Shown in pieces: positions 7,278-16,405 of a stretch of DNA of 64,000 bases (position 1 is the stretch's first letter; the number at the start of each line of letters is the position of its first letter). The translations under genes were made by a program, and so were the position numbers. The notes beneath the pieces are model-generated. The model did no database searches. It saw only the letters and a list, made by a program, of their open reading frames with translations, and was not told the DNA's origin. Source of the stretch: Holophagaceae bacterium (GTDB lineage Bacteria; Acidobacteriota; Holophagae; Holophagales; Holophagaceae); NCBI GenBank assembly GCA_016722505.1, contig JADKJH010000001.1, positions 744,001-808,000 of the forward strand. Direction: 5' to 3'.

Positions 7278-9209
7278 GTGAGCGATGTAGAAATCAGCCT
7301 TACCCAACAGGCCACCATCAGCGCCCTTCAGAAGGGTGAGGCCCCGATCCCCATGCGGGGCTGGCTGGCCAAACAAGCGGCCATCAATTACGAGGTGGAG
7401 CAGGCCCTTGCGGAGGAGGACCCCGCCGCATTCTGGGGAGAGAAGGCCCTGGCGCTCGACTGGGACGAACCATGGACCGAAGTCGTGCGCTTCGAGCCCC
7501 CCAACCATCAGTGGTTCGTGGGCGGGAAGCTGAACGTCACTGTCAATTGCATTGATCGCCACGTCCACAGCGACCGGCGCAACAAGGCCGCCCTGCTGTG
7601 GGTGGGTGAGGATGGCGACGAGCGCGCCTATACCTACAACCGCCTGTACCGCGAGATGAACCGCTTCGCGAACGCGCTTAAGCGCCTGGGCGTGCAAAAA
7701 GGCGATCGCGTGATCCTATACATGCCGCTCACCCCCGAAGGCATCATCTCCATGCTGGCCTGCGCCCGCATCGGCGCCATCCACAGCGTGGTCTACGCGG
7801 GCATGGGCCACGCAGCCCTGCGCACCAGGATCGAAGACGCCGGCGCCAAGGTGGTGGTCTGTTCCGACTTCACCTATCGAAGAGGCAAGACCACGGCCTT
7901 GAAACCCATCGTGGATGAAGCCGTCCGCGATCTGTCCTTCGTGGACCATGTCATCGTCCACCGGCGGGGTTCCCGGCCAGGCGACGCGCCAGTGACCTTC
8001 GCCAGCGAACGCGAGAAAGATTTCTACGACATCCAACAGGGCCGTGACATCCACTGCAAACCGGAGATGGTGGACGCCGAACATCCGCTTTTCATCCTCT
8101 ACACCAGCGGCACCACCGGAAAGCCCAAAGGCGTGGTGCACGCCACCGGCGGCTATCTGGTGGGCGTGAATTATCTAAGCAAGGCGTTCTTCCAGATCCA
8201 GGAGCGCGACATCTACTGGAGCACCTCCGACATCGGCTGGGTGGTGGGGCATAGCTTCATCGTCTACGGGCCCATGAGCATCGGCGCGACGGTGCTGTGC
8301 CGCGAGGGCGCGCCGGATTACCCGACGCCGGAGGTCACCTGGGAAATCTGCGAGCGCTTCGGCGTGAACGTGATGTTCACGGCCCCCACCGCCGTGCGGA
8401 TGTGGATGAGCCATGGCGCGGAGGCCCCTGGAAAGTTCGATCTGTCCAAGCTGCGCCTCATGGCCTGCGCCGGTGAACCACTGAACCCCGAGGCCCACCG
8501 CTGGGCCCAGCAGCATCTGGTGGGCCAAGGCAACGGCATGGTGGTGGACAACTGGTGGCAGACAGAAATCGCCGGACCCGTGATCGGCACACTGCCTACC
8601 TTCGAGGCCCGGCCCGGCAAGGCCGGAAAACCCCTGCCCGGCGTGCGCCTGGCTGTGGTAAATCACGATGGTTCACCGGTGCCCGATGGCCAGGGCGGCC
8701 TCCTGGTGATCAAATATCCCCTGCCCTACATGCTGCGCACCGTGTGGAACGATCACGCGCGCTACGAGGATTATTGGAGCGAGATCCCGGGCTGCTACAG
8801 CGCTGGGGACGTGGCGGTGAAGGACAAGGACGGCTACATCGCCGTGCTCGGCCGCGCCGACGACGTGCTGAACGTGGCCGGGCACCGCATCGGCACCGCC
8901 GATGTGGAAGGCTCCCTGATCGGCCATCCAGCCGTGGCCGAGAGCGCCGTGGTGGGCCTGCCCGATCCCATCAAAGGCGAATGCATCAAAGCCTTCGTGG
9001 TGCTGAAAGCGGGCTTCGCAGCAGGTCCTGGCCTTATCGCCAGCCTGAAGGACCATGTCCGCGAGGATCTGGGCGGCATCGCCACTCCCAGCGATATCGA
9101 GATCCGCGCCAGCCTGCCCAAAACACGCTCAGGCAAGATCGTCCGCCGCGCCCTCAAGGCCGAGGCCCTGGGGCAGGACCCTGGGGATCTAAGCACCCTG
9201 GCGGACTGA
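7278..9209 (+). CDS. Acetyl-CoA synthetase-type acyl-CoA synthetase
   Basis: This 643-residue AMP-forming ligase activates a short-chain acid (acetate or propionate) to its CoA thioester. The N-terminal ACAS segment includes WFVGGKLNVTVNCIDRHV. The adenylation P-loop is YTSGTTGKPKGVVHATGGYL. The acid-site motif is NWWQTEIAG and the hinge region YIAVLGRADDVLNVAGHRI. The catalytic C-terminal lysine lies in TRSGKIVRR. The length fits Acs. NWWQTEIAG differs from the usual WWQTETGG, so the preferred acid is uncertain. The start is GTG 7278 with AGGGG upstream. The MITE-like element ends about 190 bases before the start, so it may affect the promoter. Confidence 0.88.
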   Translation: MSDVEISLTQQATISALQKGEAPIPMRGWLAKQAAINYEVEQALAEEDPAAFWGEKALALDWDEPWTEVVRFEPPNHQWFVGGKLNVTVNCIDRHVHSDRRNKAALLWVGEDGDERAYTYNRLYREMNRFANALKRLGVQKGDRVILYMPLTPEGIISMLACARIGAIHSVVYAGMGHAALRTRIEDAGAKVVVCSDFTYRRGKTTALKPIVDEAVRDLSFVDHVIVHRRGSRPGDAPVTFASEREKDFYDIQQGRDIHCKPEMVDAEHPLFILYTSGTTGKPKGVVHATGGYLVGVNYLSKAFFQIQERDIYWSTSDIGWVVGHSFIVYGPMSIGATVLCREGAPDYPTPEVTWEICERFGVNVMFTAPTAVRMWMSHGAEAPGKFDLSKLRLMACAGEPLNPEAHRWAQQHLVGQGNGMVVDNWWQTEIAGPVIGTLPTFEARPGKAGKPLPGVRLAVVNHDGSPVPDGQGGLLVIKYPLPYMLRTVWNDHARYEDYWSEIPGCYSAGDVAVKDKDGYIAVLGRADDVLNVAGHRIGTADVEGSLIGHPAVAESAVVGLPDPIKGECIKAFVVLKAGFAAGPGLIASLKDHVREDLGGIATPSDIEIRASLPKTRSGKIVRRALKAEALGQDPGDLSTLAD

Positions 9210-9411
9210 AAAACCTGACAAGCCTGACAAGCTCAACACTGGATGCCCATCTCCGGCGCCTGGAATCTGAAAAGTTGCCGCTACCACATGGAAAGCGGGA
9301 TGAGACGTTTAACCCCGCTCACAGCGCTTATGTGCTATTCACATGTGAAGCGAGGAAGGGTCTTCCCCGACGCGGCCTCCCTGCGTTCTGGCTTCATAGG
9401 AATGCCAAGCG

Positions 9412-10488
9412 ATGTCCAGTCTCCAAACCCCCACCAAGTTCCCCTGCGCTCACAGCCACTTGTGCCCGTTTTCCAAGACTCGGTGCCCGGGAGAGTGCGT
9501 CTTCGCCGATGGTATGGAGTCCATGGATCTGATGATCCTCGTCCTGGATGTGGAGAATCGGATAGTGGTATTCGAGAACAAAGCCGTGATGCAGCTGCTG
9601 GATTCGGTCGGAGACCATTCCTACCAAGGCTTGAACACGCTCTTGATGAAGAACGGCGGAACCTTTGAAGGCCTGCTGGATGAGCATATGAAGGGTGAGT
9701 CCATGCGCGTGGGATCGCGCATCTACGGCTACTCGTTCTATCGCGCCGGGGGATTCGTCTGGATCTTCCTGCGTGACATCACTGATCGGGACCGCCTACA
9801 GGCCATCGCCGAATCAGTGGAGCAGATGAACAGCCTCGGATTCATCTTCTCGGCCGTGCGCCACGAACTCGGCAATCCAATCCACTCCATCAAGGCGGCG
9901 GTGAGCGTCCTCCGGAGCGGTCTTGACCGGTTCCCCAAGGAGACAGTCGCTGACTACCTCGAAAGCATCGCAGGCGAGCTTGCCCGAGCCGAGAATCTCC
10001 TCCGGTCCCTGAAAAATTTCTCGCTTTTCGAACAACCTCAGATCAAGGCCATGGACCTCGCATCCTTCTTCTCCCAATTGAAACCCTTGATCGAGCCAGA
10101 TCTCCACGCAAGGGGAATTGGGCTCCAAATCGAGTTCGAACCCGGGCTTCCTCTCGTCAGCGCCGATGTCCGGGCCCTGCACCAGGTCCTGATCAACCTG
10201 GTCTATAACGCGGTGGAAGCCTTCAGCAATGAGCTAGAACCTATCATCCAAATCCGCGTGGTGCCCGGTACCGGCCAAGTCTCGGTGATGGTGGAAGACA
10301 ATGGCCCTGGGATTCCAGACCACCTCAGGCCCCGGATCTTCACTCCTTTCTTCACCACCAAGGAGCAGGGCACGGGGCTTGGACTCATCATCGTGAAGAA
10401 GATGGTGACCGGGATGAACGGGACGATCTGGATGGAACCAGTCGTCCCCCACGGCACACGCGTGTCGTTCACCCTCGTGAGCGCCTGA
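9412..10488 (+). CDS. Sensor histidine kinase with N-terminal Cys cluster and PAS-like domain
   Basis: A 358-residue soluble kinase. The N-terminus has four cysteines (residues 12, 18, 25, 29; spacing CX5CX6CX3C) and two histidines, a possible metal or Fe-S site. A PAS-like domain follows (about 36-125), ending WIFLRDITDRDRLQ. The H-box is VRHELGNPIHSIK (His about 151), the N-box NLVYNAVEA, G1 DNGPGIP, F FTPFFTTK and G2 GTGLGLIIVKK. No membrane segment is present, so it senses a cytoplasmic signal. Its stop is one base before the NtrC-type regulator gene, its obvious partner. The start at ATG 9412 has AGGAA upstream at a long spacing. Confidence 0.88.
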   Translation: MSSLQTPTKFPCAHSHLCPFSKTRCPGECVFADGMESMDLMILVLDVENRIVVFENKAVMQLLDSVGDHSYQGLNTLLMKNGGTFEGLLDEHMKGESMRVGSRIYGYSFYRAGGFVWIFLRDITDRDRLQAIAESVEQMNSLGFIFSAVRHELGNPIHSIKAAVSVLRSGLDRFPKETVADYLESIAGELARAENLLRSLKNFSLFEQPQIKAMDLASFFSQLKPLIEPDLHARGIGLQIEFEPGLPLVSADVRALHQVLINLVYNAVEAFSNELEPIIQIRVVPGTGQVSVMVEDNGPGIPDHLRPRIFTPFFTTKEQGTGLGLIIVKKMVTGMNGTIWMEPVVPHGTRVSFTLVSA

Positions 10489-10489
10489 C

Positions 10490-11839
10490 ATGGACCCACG
10501 GAAGCAATTGTTGATCGTAGATGACAACTCGCTGTTCAGGAAGTGCATTGCGGACTTTTTCGGGGACCGGTTCAGGGTTCTGGAGGCCGGGACCTGCGCG
10601 CAAGGCCGGGAGCTTCTGTCGCGGGAATCTGTGGATCTCGCGATCTTGGATGAACGCCTGCCGGATGGCAGCGGCCTGGAACTCTGCCGGGATCTTCTCC
10701 AAGCCCATCCCTTCGCAAAAGTGATCTATGTAACAGCGTTCCCCTCCTTCGACCATGCGGTCAACGCCCTGAAGGTGGGGGCCCATGACTACCTCTCGAA
10801 GCCCTTTGAAGTCGCGGCTCTGGGCCACGCCGTGGACCGGTTGATATCCTTTTCCGCCTTGGAGCGGGTGGGCCGCCTGCAGGCTTGGCGGGCTAAGGCC
10901 GAAAGCCATAGCGCCATCCTGGTGGGGAGTTCTCCCAGCATGTCGGAGCTAAGGAGGATCATCCGCCTAGCGGCCGGGTCCGATGCATCTGTGCTGATCA
11001 CCGGGGAGACAGGAACGGGAAAGAACCTGGTGGCCAAAGCGATCCATCACGCCAGCGCACGAGGGGCGGCGCCCTTTGTGACGCTCAACTGTTCCGCTCT
11101 ACCCGAAAACCTCATCGAAGCCGAACTCTTCGGTTGGACCAAGGGGGCTTTCACAGGAGCTGTCGCCTCACGGGAAGGCGTGCTGGAAATGGCCGAGGGA
11201 GGAACCCTGTTTTTGGATGAGATCGGGGAGATGCCCATGCATCTCCAGGTCAAGCTCCTATCAGTGCTCGAGGACCGCACAGTCACACCCTTGGGAGGCC
11301 GGGTCGGAAAACGGATCGACGTCCGGATCGTGGCGGCCACAAATGCCCTTATCGAGAAGGCCATCGAATCCCGTCGGTTCCGGGCGGATCTCTACTTCCG
11401 CCTTAACGTGTTGCGCATCGAGCTGCCCCCACTGCGTGAACACCTTGAAGACCTGCCGGAGCTCTGCGCCTGCCTTCAATCCCAACAGACCCGCCAGGGG
11501 CCTGCCCAACCAATGCCTGCCGGAGAATTGTCCCGCTTGGCGGCCTACGCTTGGCCAGGCAACGTGCGCGAATTGAAGAATGTGCTAGAGCGCGCCCACC
11601 TTCTCGAAGCCCCGCCATCCGCGTTCCTGGTGGGTGGGAAGTATTCCGCGGCCGCTCCTAGGCCTGCCAACCAAGATGCGTCTCCCCTCCGGACCCTGGA
11701 GGAGGTGGAGCAGGAACACCTGCTCCGCACTCTTCAGATGCATCAAGGCAACTTCACCCGCGCGGCTGAAGCTCTCCATATCTCGCTTTCGACTTTGAAA
11801 CGCAGAGTGAAGAAACTTTCGCTCCCTGGCCCACTCTGA
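10490..11839 (+). CDS. Sigma-54-dependent response regulator (NtrC family)
   Basis: A 449-residue regulator with the complete NtrC layout. The receiver domain has DD at 11-12, the phosphoacceptor Asp54 in AILDERLPDG and the K in YLSKPF. The AAA+ domain has Walker A GETGTGKN, the sigma-54 contact loop GAFTGA and Walker B GGTLFLDEIGE. A Fis-type helix-turn-helix closes the protein (NFTRAAEALHISLSTLKRRVKKL). It is co-transcribed with the preceding kinase. The next gene has a good sigma-54 promoter match with an IHF-like site, so it is the likely target; this is inference from position. Confidence 0.92.
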   Translation: MDPRKQLLIVDDNSLFRKCIADFFGDRFRVLEAGTCAQGRELLSRESVDLAILDERLPDGSGLELCRDLLQAHPFAKVIYVTAFPSFDHAVNALKVGAHDYLSKPFEVAALGHAVDRLISFSALERVGRLQAWRAKAESHSAILVGSSPSMSELRRIIRLAAGSDASVLITGETGTGKNLVAKAIHHASARGAAPFVTLNCSALPENLIEAELFGWTKGAFTGAVASREGVLEMAEGGTLFLDEIGEMPMHLQVKLLSVLEDRTVTPLGGRVGKRIDVRIVAATNALIEKAIESRRFRADLYFRLNVLRIELPPLREHLEDLPELCACLQSQQTRQGPAQPMPAGELSRLAAYAWPGNVRELKNVLERAHLLEAPPSAFLVGGKYSAAAPRPANQDASPLRTLEEVEQEHLLRTLQMHQGNFTRAAEALHISLSTLKRRVKKLSLPGPL

Positions 11840-11896
11840 CCCTCGAAAACCAGATTGACTGGTTCATTTTGATCCGGCGGTTTTTTATTTAATATT

Positions 11897-11909
11897 TAAA
11901 TATTTGATT
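11897..11909 (-). promoter_or_regulatory. IHF-like binding site
   Basis: On the minus strand AATCAAATATTTA fits the IHF consensus WATCAANNNNTTR at every defined position. It lies in an A/T-rich tract about 30 bases upstream of the -24 element of the predicted sigma-54 promoter, the usual position for DNA bending between an enhancer and the promoter. Confidence 0.45.
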
Positions 11910-11936
11910 CTATTAGGTATATAAAAAAATAAAATC

Positions 11937-11952
11937 TGGCACCACCCATGCC
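11937..11952 (+). promoter_or_regulatory. Sigma-54 promoter (-24/-12)
   Basis: TGGCACCACCCATGCC has the invariant GG-N10-GC spacing and an intact TGGCAC -24 box. The -12 box is ATGC rather than TTGC. Transcription would begin near 11963, about 15 bases before the ATG of the REC-DUF4388 gene. A sigma-54 activator gene ends about 100 bases upstream. Confidence 0.65.
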
Positions 11953-11977
11953 TTGATTAGGGCCTGGATGTCCCACT

Positions 11978-12772
11978 ATGAATTCCCATTCCACCGTACT
12001 GGTCGTAGATGATGAGGAGCTGTTCCTGAGGACAACTCAGGACGGCTTTGCCGGAGCTGCCTTGGACGTGACTGTGCTCACGGCGAAGAACGGCAAGCTG
12101 GCCGCCCAGATTCTTGATAGCCGCCACGTGGACCTCGTCGTGACCGACCTGAAAATGCCTGAGATGGATGGCTATGGCCTCCTCTCCCACATGAGCCGCC
12201 ATCATCCGGGAATTCCAGCCATCGTCATGACCGCTTTCGGCACTCCGGAAATAGAAACTCGCCTTCGGGATCAGGGAATCACCTGTGTGCTCGACAAGCC
12301 CTTCGATTTCCCACGTCTCCAAAAAACAGTCACCGAGGCCCTTTCCGCCATGGCCCGTGGCCATCTCACGGGGATCAGCCTTGCCACATTTCTCCAGATG
12401 ATCCAGATGGAGCGGAAGACCTGCATGGTACGGGTGGAGTCCAACCATAACCGGGGACTCCTCCATTTCAAGGAAGGCCAGTTGATTCAGTCCCAAACGG
12501 GAGAATTATCAGGGGAGGCCGCAGCCCTAGCCATCCTCGCCTGGGAAGAACCGAGCATCGAACTCTTGAAAGCCAACACCGCCACCCGCGGACAGGCCAT
12601 GCAATCGCTTCCTGCCTTGCTGATGGAGGCCTACCGCATCAAGGATGAGTCCCGCATGGGTAGCAACTCCGATCCCGCGCATCCGCCAGCCCAAGCCATC
12701 CCTCTCACCCCCGAAGACCTGGAAAGTCCCTCGATGATCCAGGCCCCTTCATCAACCCCCCACTTCCCATAA
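11978..12772 (+). CDS. Response regulator, receiver plus DUF4388 (PATAN-like) domain
   Basis: A 264-residue protein. The receiver domain (about 1-120) has acidic DDEE at 11-14, phosphoacceptor Asp57 in VVTDLKMPEMDG, and the conserved Lys in VLDKPFDF. The following DUF4388 region (about 123-235) reads LTGISLATFLQMIQMERKTC, then GLLHFKEGQLIQSQTGELSG. DUF4388/PATAN domains are found in bacterial gliding and signalling regulators such as PatA-like proteins. A Pro/Ser-rich tail ends the protein. It is probably transcribed from the sigma-54 promoter just upstream. The Roadblock-like gene starts 10 bases after its stop, with AAGGAG between. The output is probably protein-protein interaction. Confidence 0.82.
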   Translation: MNSHSTVLVVDDEELFLRTTQDGFAGAALDVTVLTAKNGKLAAQILDSRHVDLVVTDLKMPEMDGYGLLSHMSRHHPGIPAIVMTAFGTPEIETRLRDQGITCVLDKPFDFPRLQKTVTEALSAMARGHLTGISLATFLQMIQMERKTCMVRVESNHNRGLLHFKEGQLIQSQTGELSGEAAALAILAWEEPSIELLKANTATRGQAMQSLPALLMEAYRIKDESRMGSNSDPAHPPAQAIPLTPEDLESPSMIQAPSSTPHFP

Positions 12773-12782
12773 GGAGCGTCCC

Positions 12783-13175
12783 ATGGCCGCAAATGACAAA
12801 CTCAAAGAACTAGCTCAGCTTGATGGATTCGCAGGCTGCGGCCTTTACACGCCTACGGGTGAGGCGCTCTGCACGCTTGAAGCCCCTGGTGTCAGCCTCA
12901 AGGAAGTCGGTGTCCTCGCCAACAACGTGCTGATGAATGCCCAGAAGGCCTCACTGGAAATGGGGACCGGCCGGGGACAGCAGGTGCATGTAGAAGCCGA
13001 ACACGCCAACATCCTGGTGAGGTGCCTCAACGAGGGCACGGATCCACTGCGTTCCCAGCCTGGGAAGGCCCACATCCATCTGGTCATGATCATGAAAGAG
13101 GATGCGCCTATCGGCATGGCCAAGCTCAAGATCAATTCCGTGATCGCCAAGCTGGCTGAGGACTTCCGCGGCTGA
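12783..13175 (+). CDS. Roadblock/LC7-like protein
   Basis: A 130-residue soluble protein beginning KLKELAQLDGFAGCGLYTPTG, matching the Roadblock-like start of the 380-718 protein. Strands and helices follow, including HIHLVMIMKEDAPIGMAKLKI. It has a good ribosome site (AAGGAG) and lies in an operon with the preceding REC-DUF4388 regulator. Roadblock proteins commonly serve as dimeric regulators of small GTPases, but no GTPase gene is near. It may instead be an adaptor for the DUF4388 domain. The family assignment is by fold-like pattern, not strong motifs. Confidence 0.65.
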   Translation: MAANDKLKELAQLDGFAGCGLYTPTGEALCTLEAPGVSLKEVGVLANNVLMNAQKASLEMGTGRGQQVHVEAEHANILVRCLNEGTDPLRSQPGKAHIHLVMIMKEDAPIGMAKLKINSVIAKLAEDFRG

Positions 13176-13401
13176 ATGAACGTTTCAATGTGGCGGTAGG
13201 AACCTTGGTGGAAACCGGGTTCCTGCCGCCACTTTTGCGCGTGTGGCCGGTGGGCCCCAGGCTTTCAGAAAACCACGCCAGGGATGGAGCCTGGATGCCG
13301 AAGGGAAAACATGGGATACCCTGCTTGAGCCATCCAACCTGGTGGCGGCGATTGCCCGGGGCGCCCGCATTCCGATGCGCAGTCTAGAGGAAAGGAATGC
13401 C

Positions 13402-14514
13402 ATGGAATCCTTTCATTGGGACAAGCATTTTGTCACCGGCTTGGTGGATGTGGATAAGCAACACCACCACCTGGTGGACGTCATCAACCAATTCGGCGAA
13501 TTGCTGATGCAATCGGAAGGGGTCGCCTTCGCTGACATTGAAAGGGTGTTCGGGGAATTGGCGGCCTACGCCCAATACCATTTCTCGGAAGAAGAGACAC
13601 TCATGGACGAAGCGGGGATCGACCCGCGCCACCTTGAGCATCATCGGCATGAACACACCCATTTTTTGCATGAAGTAACGCAGATGCACGCCGGGGTGTC
13701 GCCAGAAAATCCAGACAAGGCGAAACCGCTGTTGAAGTTCCTCATCTATTGGCTGGCCTACCACATCCTTGGTTCGGACCAGACCATGGCGAAGCAGATC
13801 GCCGCAATCCGTTCCGGGCAAAGCGCCGCCGAGGCCTACATGGCCGAGGAGCGCATGAAAGATGGGGCCGTAGAACCCTTGCTGTACTCCCTGAACGGCC
13901 TTTTTCAGCAAGTCTCGGAACGAAACCGCGAATTGCTCCAGTTGAACCAGACCCTGGAAGCCAGGGTTGCGGAACGCACCAAGGAATTGGCCATTGCCAA
14001 CCGGCAACTGGAGGAAATCGCGTTGACCGATGTGCTCACCGGCCTGCCCAACCGGCGCCACGCAATGCAGCGCCTCGCGCGGGCTTGGGAAGAAGCCATC
14101 AAGCAAGGCACGCCTTTGGCCTGCATGATGATCGATGCGGACGGCTTCAAGCAGATCAACGACAACTATGGGCACGAAGCTGGCGATGAAGTACTGCGGC
14201 AGCTCTCCAGGAACCTGAGATATGCGGTTCGGACCGATGATGTCGTGTGCCGGTTGGGAGGCGATGAGTTTTTGGTCATCTGCCCCCACACTCCGCTGGA
14301 TGGAGCGATGCAGCTTGCAGAAAAGCTGCGCCAAGTGATCGCCGCCCTGCGCGTGCCTGCGGGAAGCAGCGAATGGCGCGGCAGCATCAGCATCGGCGTG
14401 GCGGTGCGCCGGGCAGGAATGGACATGATTGAAGAGCTGATCAAGGCTGCGGATGACTGTGTTTATATCGCCAAGAAGAACGGGCGGAATTGTGTGGCCA
14501 CAGAGCCCCGATAA
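13402..14514 (+). CDS. Bacteriohemerythrin-GGDEF diguanylate cyclase
   Basis: From ATG 13402 (AGAGGAAAGG upstream) the protein has about 370 residues. The frame extends 53 codons further upstream, but only this start has a ribosome site and directly precedes the domain. Residues 1-135 form a hemerythrin: WDKHFVTGLVDVDKQHHHL, YHFSEEE, HRHEHTHF and YHILGSDQ supply the His/Glu/Asp ligands of a di-iron O2 site. A coiled coil (about 165-205) leads to a GGDEF domain (LTDVLTGLPNRRHA, then RLGGDEFLVI) that makes cyclic di-GMP. An inhibitory RxxD site (RTDD) lies five residues before GGDEF. Oxygen or redox state probably controls cyclic-di-GMP synthesis. Confidence 0.9.
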   Translation: MESFHWDKHFVTGLVDVDKQHHHLVDVINQFGELLMQSEGVAFADIERVFGELAAYAQYHFSEEETLMDEAGIDPRHLEHHRHEHTHFLHEVTQMHAGVSPENPDKAKPLLKFLIYWLAYHILGSDQTMAKQIAAIRSGQSAAEAYMAEERMKDGAVEPLLYSLNGLFQQVSERNRELLQLNQTLEARVAERTKELAIANRQLEEIALTDVLTGLPNRRHAMQRLARAWEEAIKQGTPLACMMIDADGFKQINDNYGHEAGDEVLRQLSRNLRYAVRTDDVVCRLGGDEFLVICPHTPLDGAMQLAEKLRQVIAALRVPAGSSEWRGSISIGVAVRRAGMDMIEELIKAADDCVYIAKKNGRNCVATEPR

Positions 14515-14601
14515 AAATGAACCCCGTTTAGCTTCCTTGCGCAGTTGGTGCTTTAGTCGTTTCTATTCTTTTGAATCCAGCACGGCCTGAAAGTGCATCC
14601 G

Positions 14602-15345
14602 ATGCCCCGAACTCATCCAGGAACCCAGGGCCCTCCTCCACAAAGCACTGGACTGCTGAGCGACTTCCGGGGTTTCTTTCTCAACAGGCCGGAACGGCCA
14701 ACGCTGATCCAATTCCGGACCGAAATGGAAAGGCAGAACTACAGCCACCGGATCATGCAGCGGATCGGAATTGATGTCTCTGAATACATCATCATGAACA
14801 TCCACCAGATCGGAATAAACGTCCCCGTCCGGTACGTGTTCGAGGAACTGCTCAAATGGAACGGCGATTCCACCTGCTGGCCCAATCACCTGGCGCAAGT
14901 GGAACGCATTGGTGGCCGCCTCGAAAACATCCGGCTTTTCCTGTGCGGCTGGAAGAAATACCCCTTCGGATTGCGCCGGGGGATCTTTGGCCTGAGCTTC
15001 ATTCCGCTCTTCAACCTGAATGCGAAGCGATTCCAGACCGTACCGCCCTCCTCCGACTGCGACAACGCCCGGTACCTGCTCTACGAGTGCAGTGGTGGAT
15101 ATCCCATCGGAATTTTTTCCATGTATGCCCGCTCATCCATCGCTGAACAGAATGAAACCGAAGCGACGCAGGTTTTTCTGGCGGTCGGGTTCAATTTTTA
15201 TGGGAAAGAATCCTTATCGAAAACCAGGCTGGTGAACCGGACCTGGGAATGGGTGCACGACCGGGTCACGGCGAACGTCATGAACCGCTTCAAGCAGCTC
15301 TGCGAGTGGCGGTTCAGCCAAATTCAAGACGGGCGTGGGTATTGA
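14602..15345 (+). CDS. Conserved hypothetical protein
   Basis: A protein of about 247 residues that I do not assign to a named family. After a Pro-rich N-terminus, the core contains GIDVSEYIIMNIHQIGINVP, then the Trp/Cys-rich DSTCWPNHLAQVERIGGRLE and WKKYPFGLRRGIFGL. A C-terminal stretch reads TRLVNRTWEWVHDRVTANVM. There is no signal peptide and no clear membrane helix. The start is uncertain: GTG 14593 and ATG 14602 are both possible and neither has a good ribosome site. It stands alone between the diguanylate cyclase and the CPBP protease gene. Confidence 0.6.
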   Translation: MPRTHPGTQGPPPQSTGLLSDFRGFFLNRPERPTLIQFRTEMERQNYSHRIMQRIGIDVSEYIIMNIHQIGINVPVRYVFEELLKWNGDSTCWPNHLAQVERIGGRLENIRLFLCGWKKYPFGLRRGIFGLSFIPLFNLNAKRFQTVPPSSDCDNARYLLYECSGGYPIGIFSMYARSSIAEQNETEATQVFLAVGFNFYGKESLSKTRLVNRTWEWVHDRVTANVMNRFKQLCEWRFSQIQDGRGY

Positions 15346-15425
15346 CCCATTTCTTTCCAGGGTGGGGATTCCCGGTAAACAGATCGGGCACTGGCTCGTA
15401 GCTCTTGTTCAACCTGGAGCCCGCC

Positions 15426-16319
15426 TTGGAGACTATTTTCTTTGATCAGGGCCACCGCCTGCGCAATGGCTGGTGGATGCTCATATTCATGGCGATGATG
15501 ATGGCCTGCATCCTTGGCTTCCGGGGCCTGATCCCCGTGCTTCACCGGGTCGGCATCCGAAGCGGCGATTGGATAGAGGTAGTGATTTTCCTCATATCAC
15601 TGCTGGCCACGTGGGCCTGCACACGGCTACGCAAGGAAACCCTTTCCAGCGTCGGCTTCCATCTGGACCGGCGGTGGGCGAAGGAAATCGCCTGGCGCAC
15701 GTTGCTGGGTGCGGGGGTGATGCTGGCAGCCGCTGGAATGGCGTGGGCGGCGGGTGGTGTGCGTTTTGAATTGGACCCCGCCCGCAGCTTGAAAGCCCTC
15801 AGCTACGGATTCTACGTGATGCTCTTCGTCGCCCTCTTCGAGGAAAACCTGTTCCGAGGTTTCCTGTTCCAGCGGCTTCTGGCCGGAACGGGCGTCTGGG
15901 TCACACAGCTCGTGCTGGCGCTCTTCTTCGCTTTCGCCCACTGGGGCAATCCGGGCATGCACGGCGCCACCAAAATCTGGGCCACCATCAACATCGCACT
16001 GGCCGCCGTACTCCTGGGGCTCGCCTACCTCCGCACCCGCAGCCTCGCCCTGCCTATCGGCATCCACCTGGGCTGGAACTGGACCCAGGGAAATGTTCTG
16101 GGTTTCGGAGTCAGCGGCAATGCAGGGCGGGGTTGGATCCACCCGCTGTTTCAAGGCAAGCCCGAATGGCTCACGGGCGGCACCTTCGGCCTGGAGGCCA
16201 GCGTCTTCGGCGTGGTGGCAGTGCTGATCGGGATTGGGCTGTTGTGGGGGTGGAAGGGAGCTACCCCAGATCCAACCGCAGCCCCGGAGGTTGGAGCGTT
16301 GAAACCGGAATCAGCCTGA
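15426..16319 (+). CDS. CPBP-family intramembrane glutamic protease
   Basis: A multi-spanning membrane protein of about 297 residues. It has the three Abi/CPBP (Rce1-like) motifs: EENLFRG (EExxxR), FFAFAHWGN (FxxxH) and HLGWNW (HxxxN), which form the active site in the membrane. Family members cleave prenylated proteins or peptides, or act in bacteriocin immunity; the target here is unknown. TTG 15426 is preferred as start because GGAG sits six bases upstream; TTG 15405 is also in frame and no early ATG exists. The gene is monocistronic. Confidence 0.82.
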   Translation: METIFFDQGHRLRNGWWMLIFMAMMMACILGFRGLIPVLHRVGIRSGDWIEVVIFLISLLATWACTRLRKETLSSVGFHLDRRWAKEIAWRTLLGAGVMLAAAGMAWAAGGVRFELDPARSLKALSYGFYVMLFVALFEENLFRGFLFQRLLAGTGVWVTQLVLALFFAFAHWGNPGMHGATKIWATINIALAAVLLGLAYLRTRSLALPIGIHLGWNWTQGNVLGFGVSGNAGRGWIHPLFQGKPEWLTGGTFGLEASVFGVVAVLIGIGLLWGWKGATPDPTAAPEVGALKPESA

Positions 16320-16405
16320 ATCCGCGTCTGGCCGGACCTCTCGGCCAGCCTCCGATGGAGCCGCGAAGGCATCAAATCACCTGGGTCACCTGGGCGCCCG
16401 CCGGG

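Noticed and set aside
13243..13401. N-terminal extension of the hemerythrin-GGDEF protein
   Set aside because: The in-frame 53 codons have no ribosome site or domain; ATG 13402 has AGAGGAAAGG upstream and directly precedes the hemerythrin domain.
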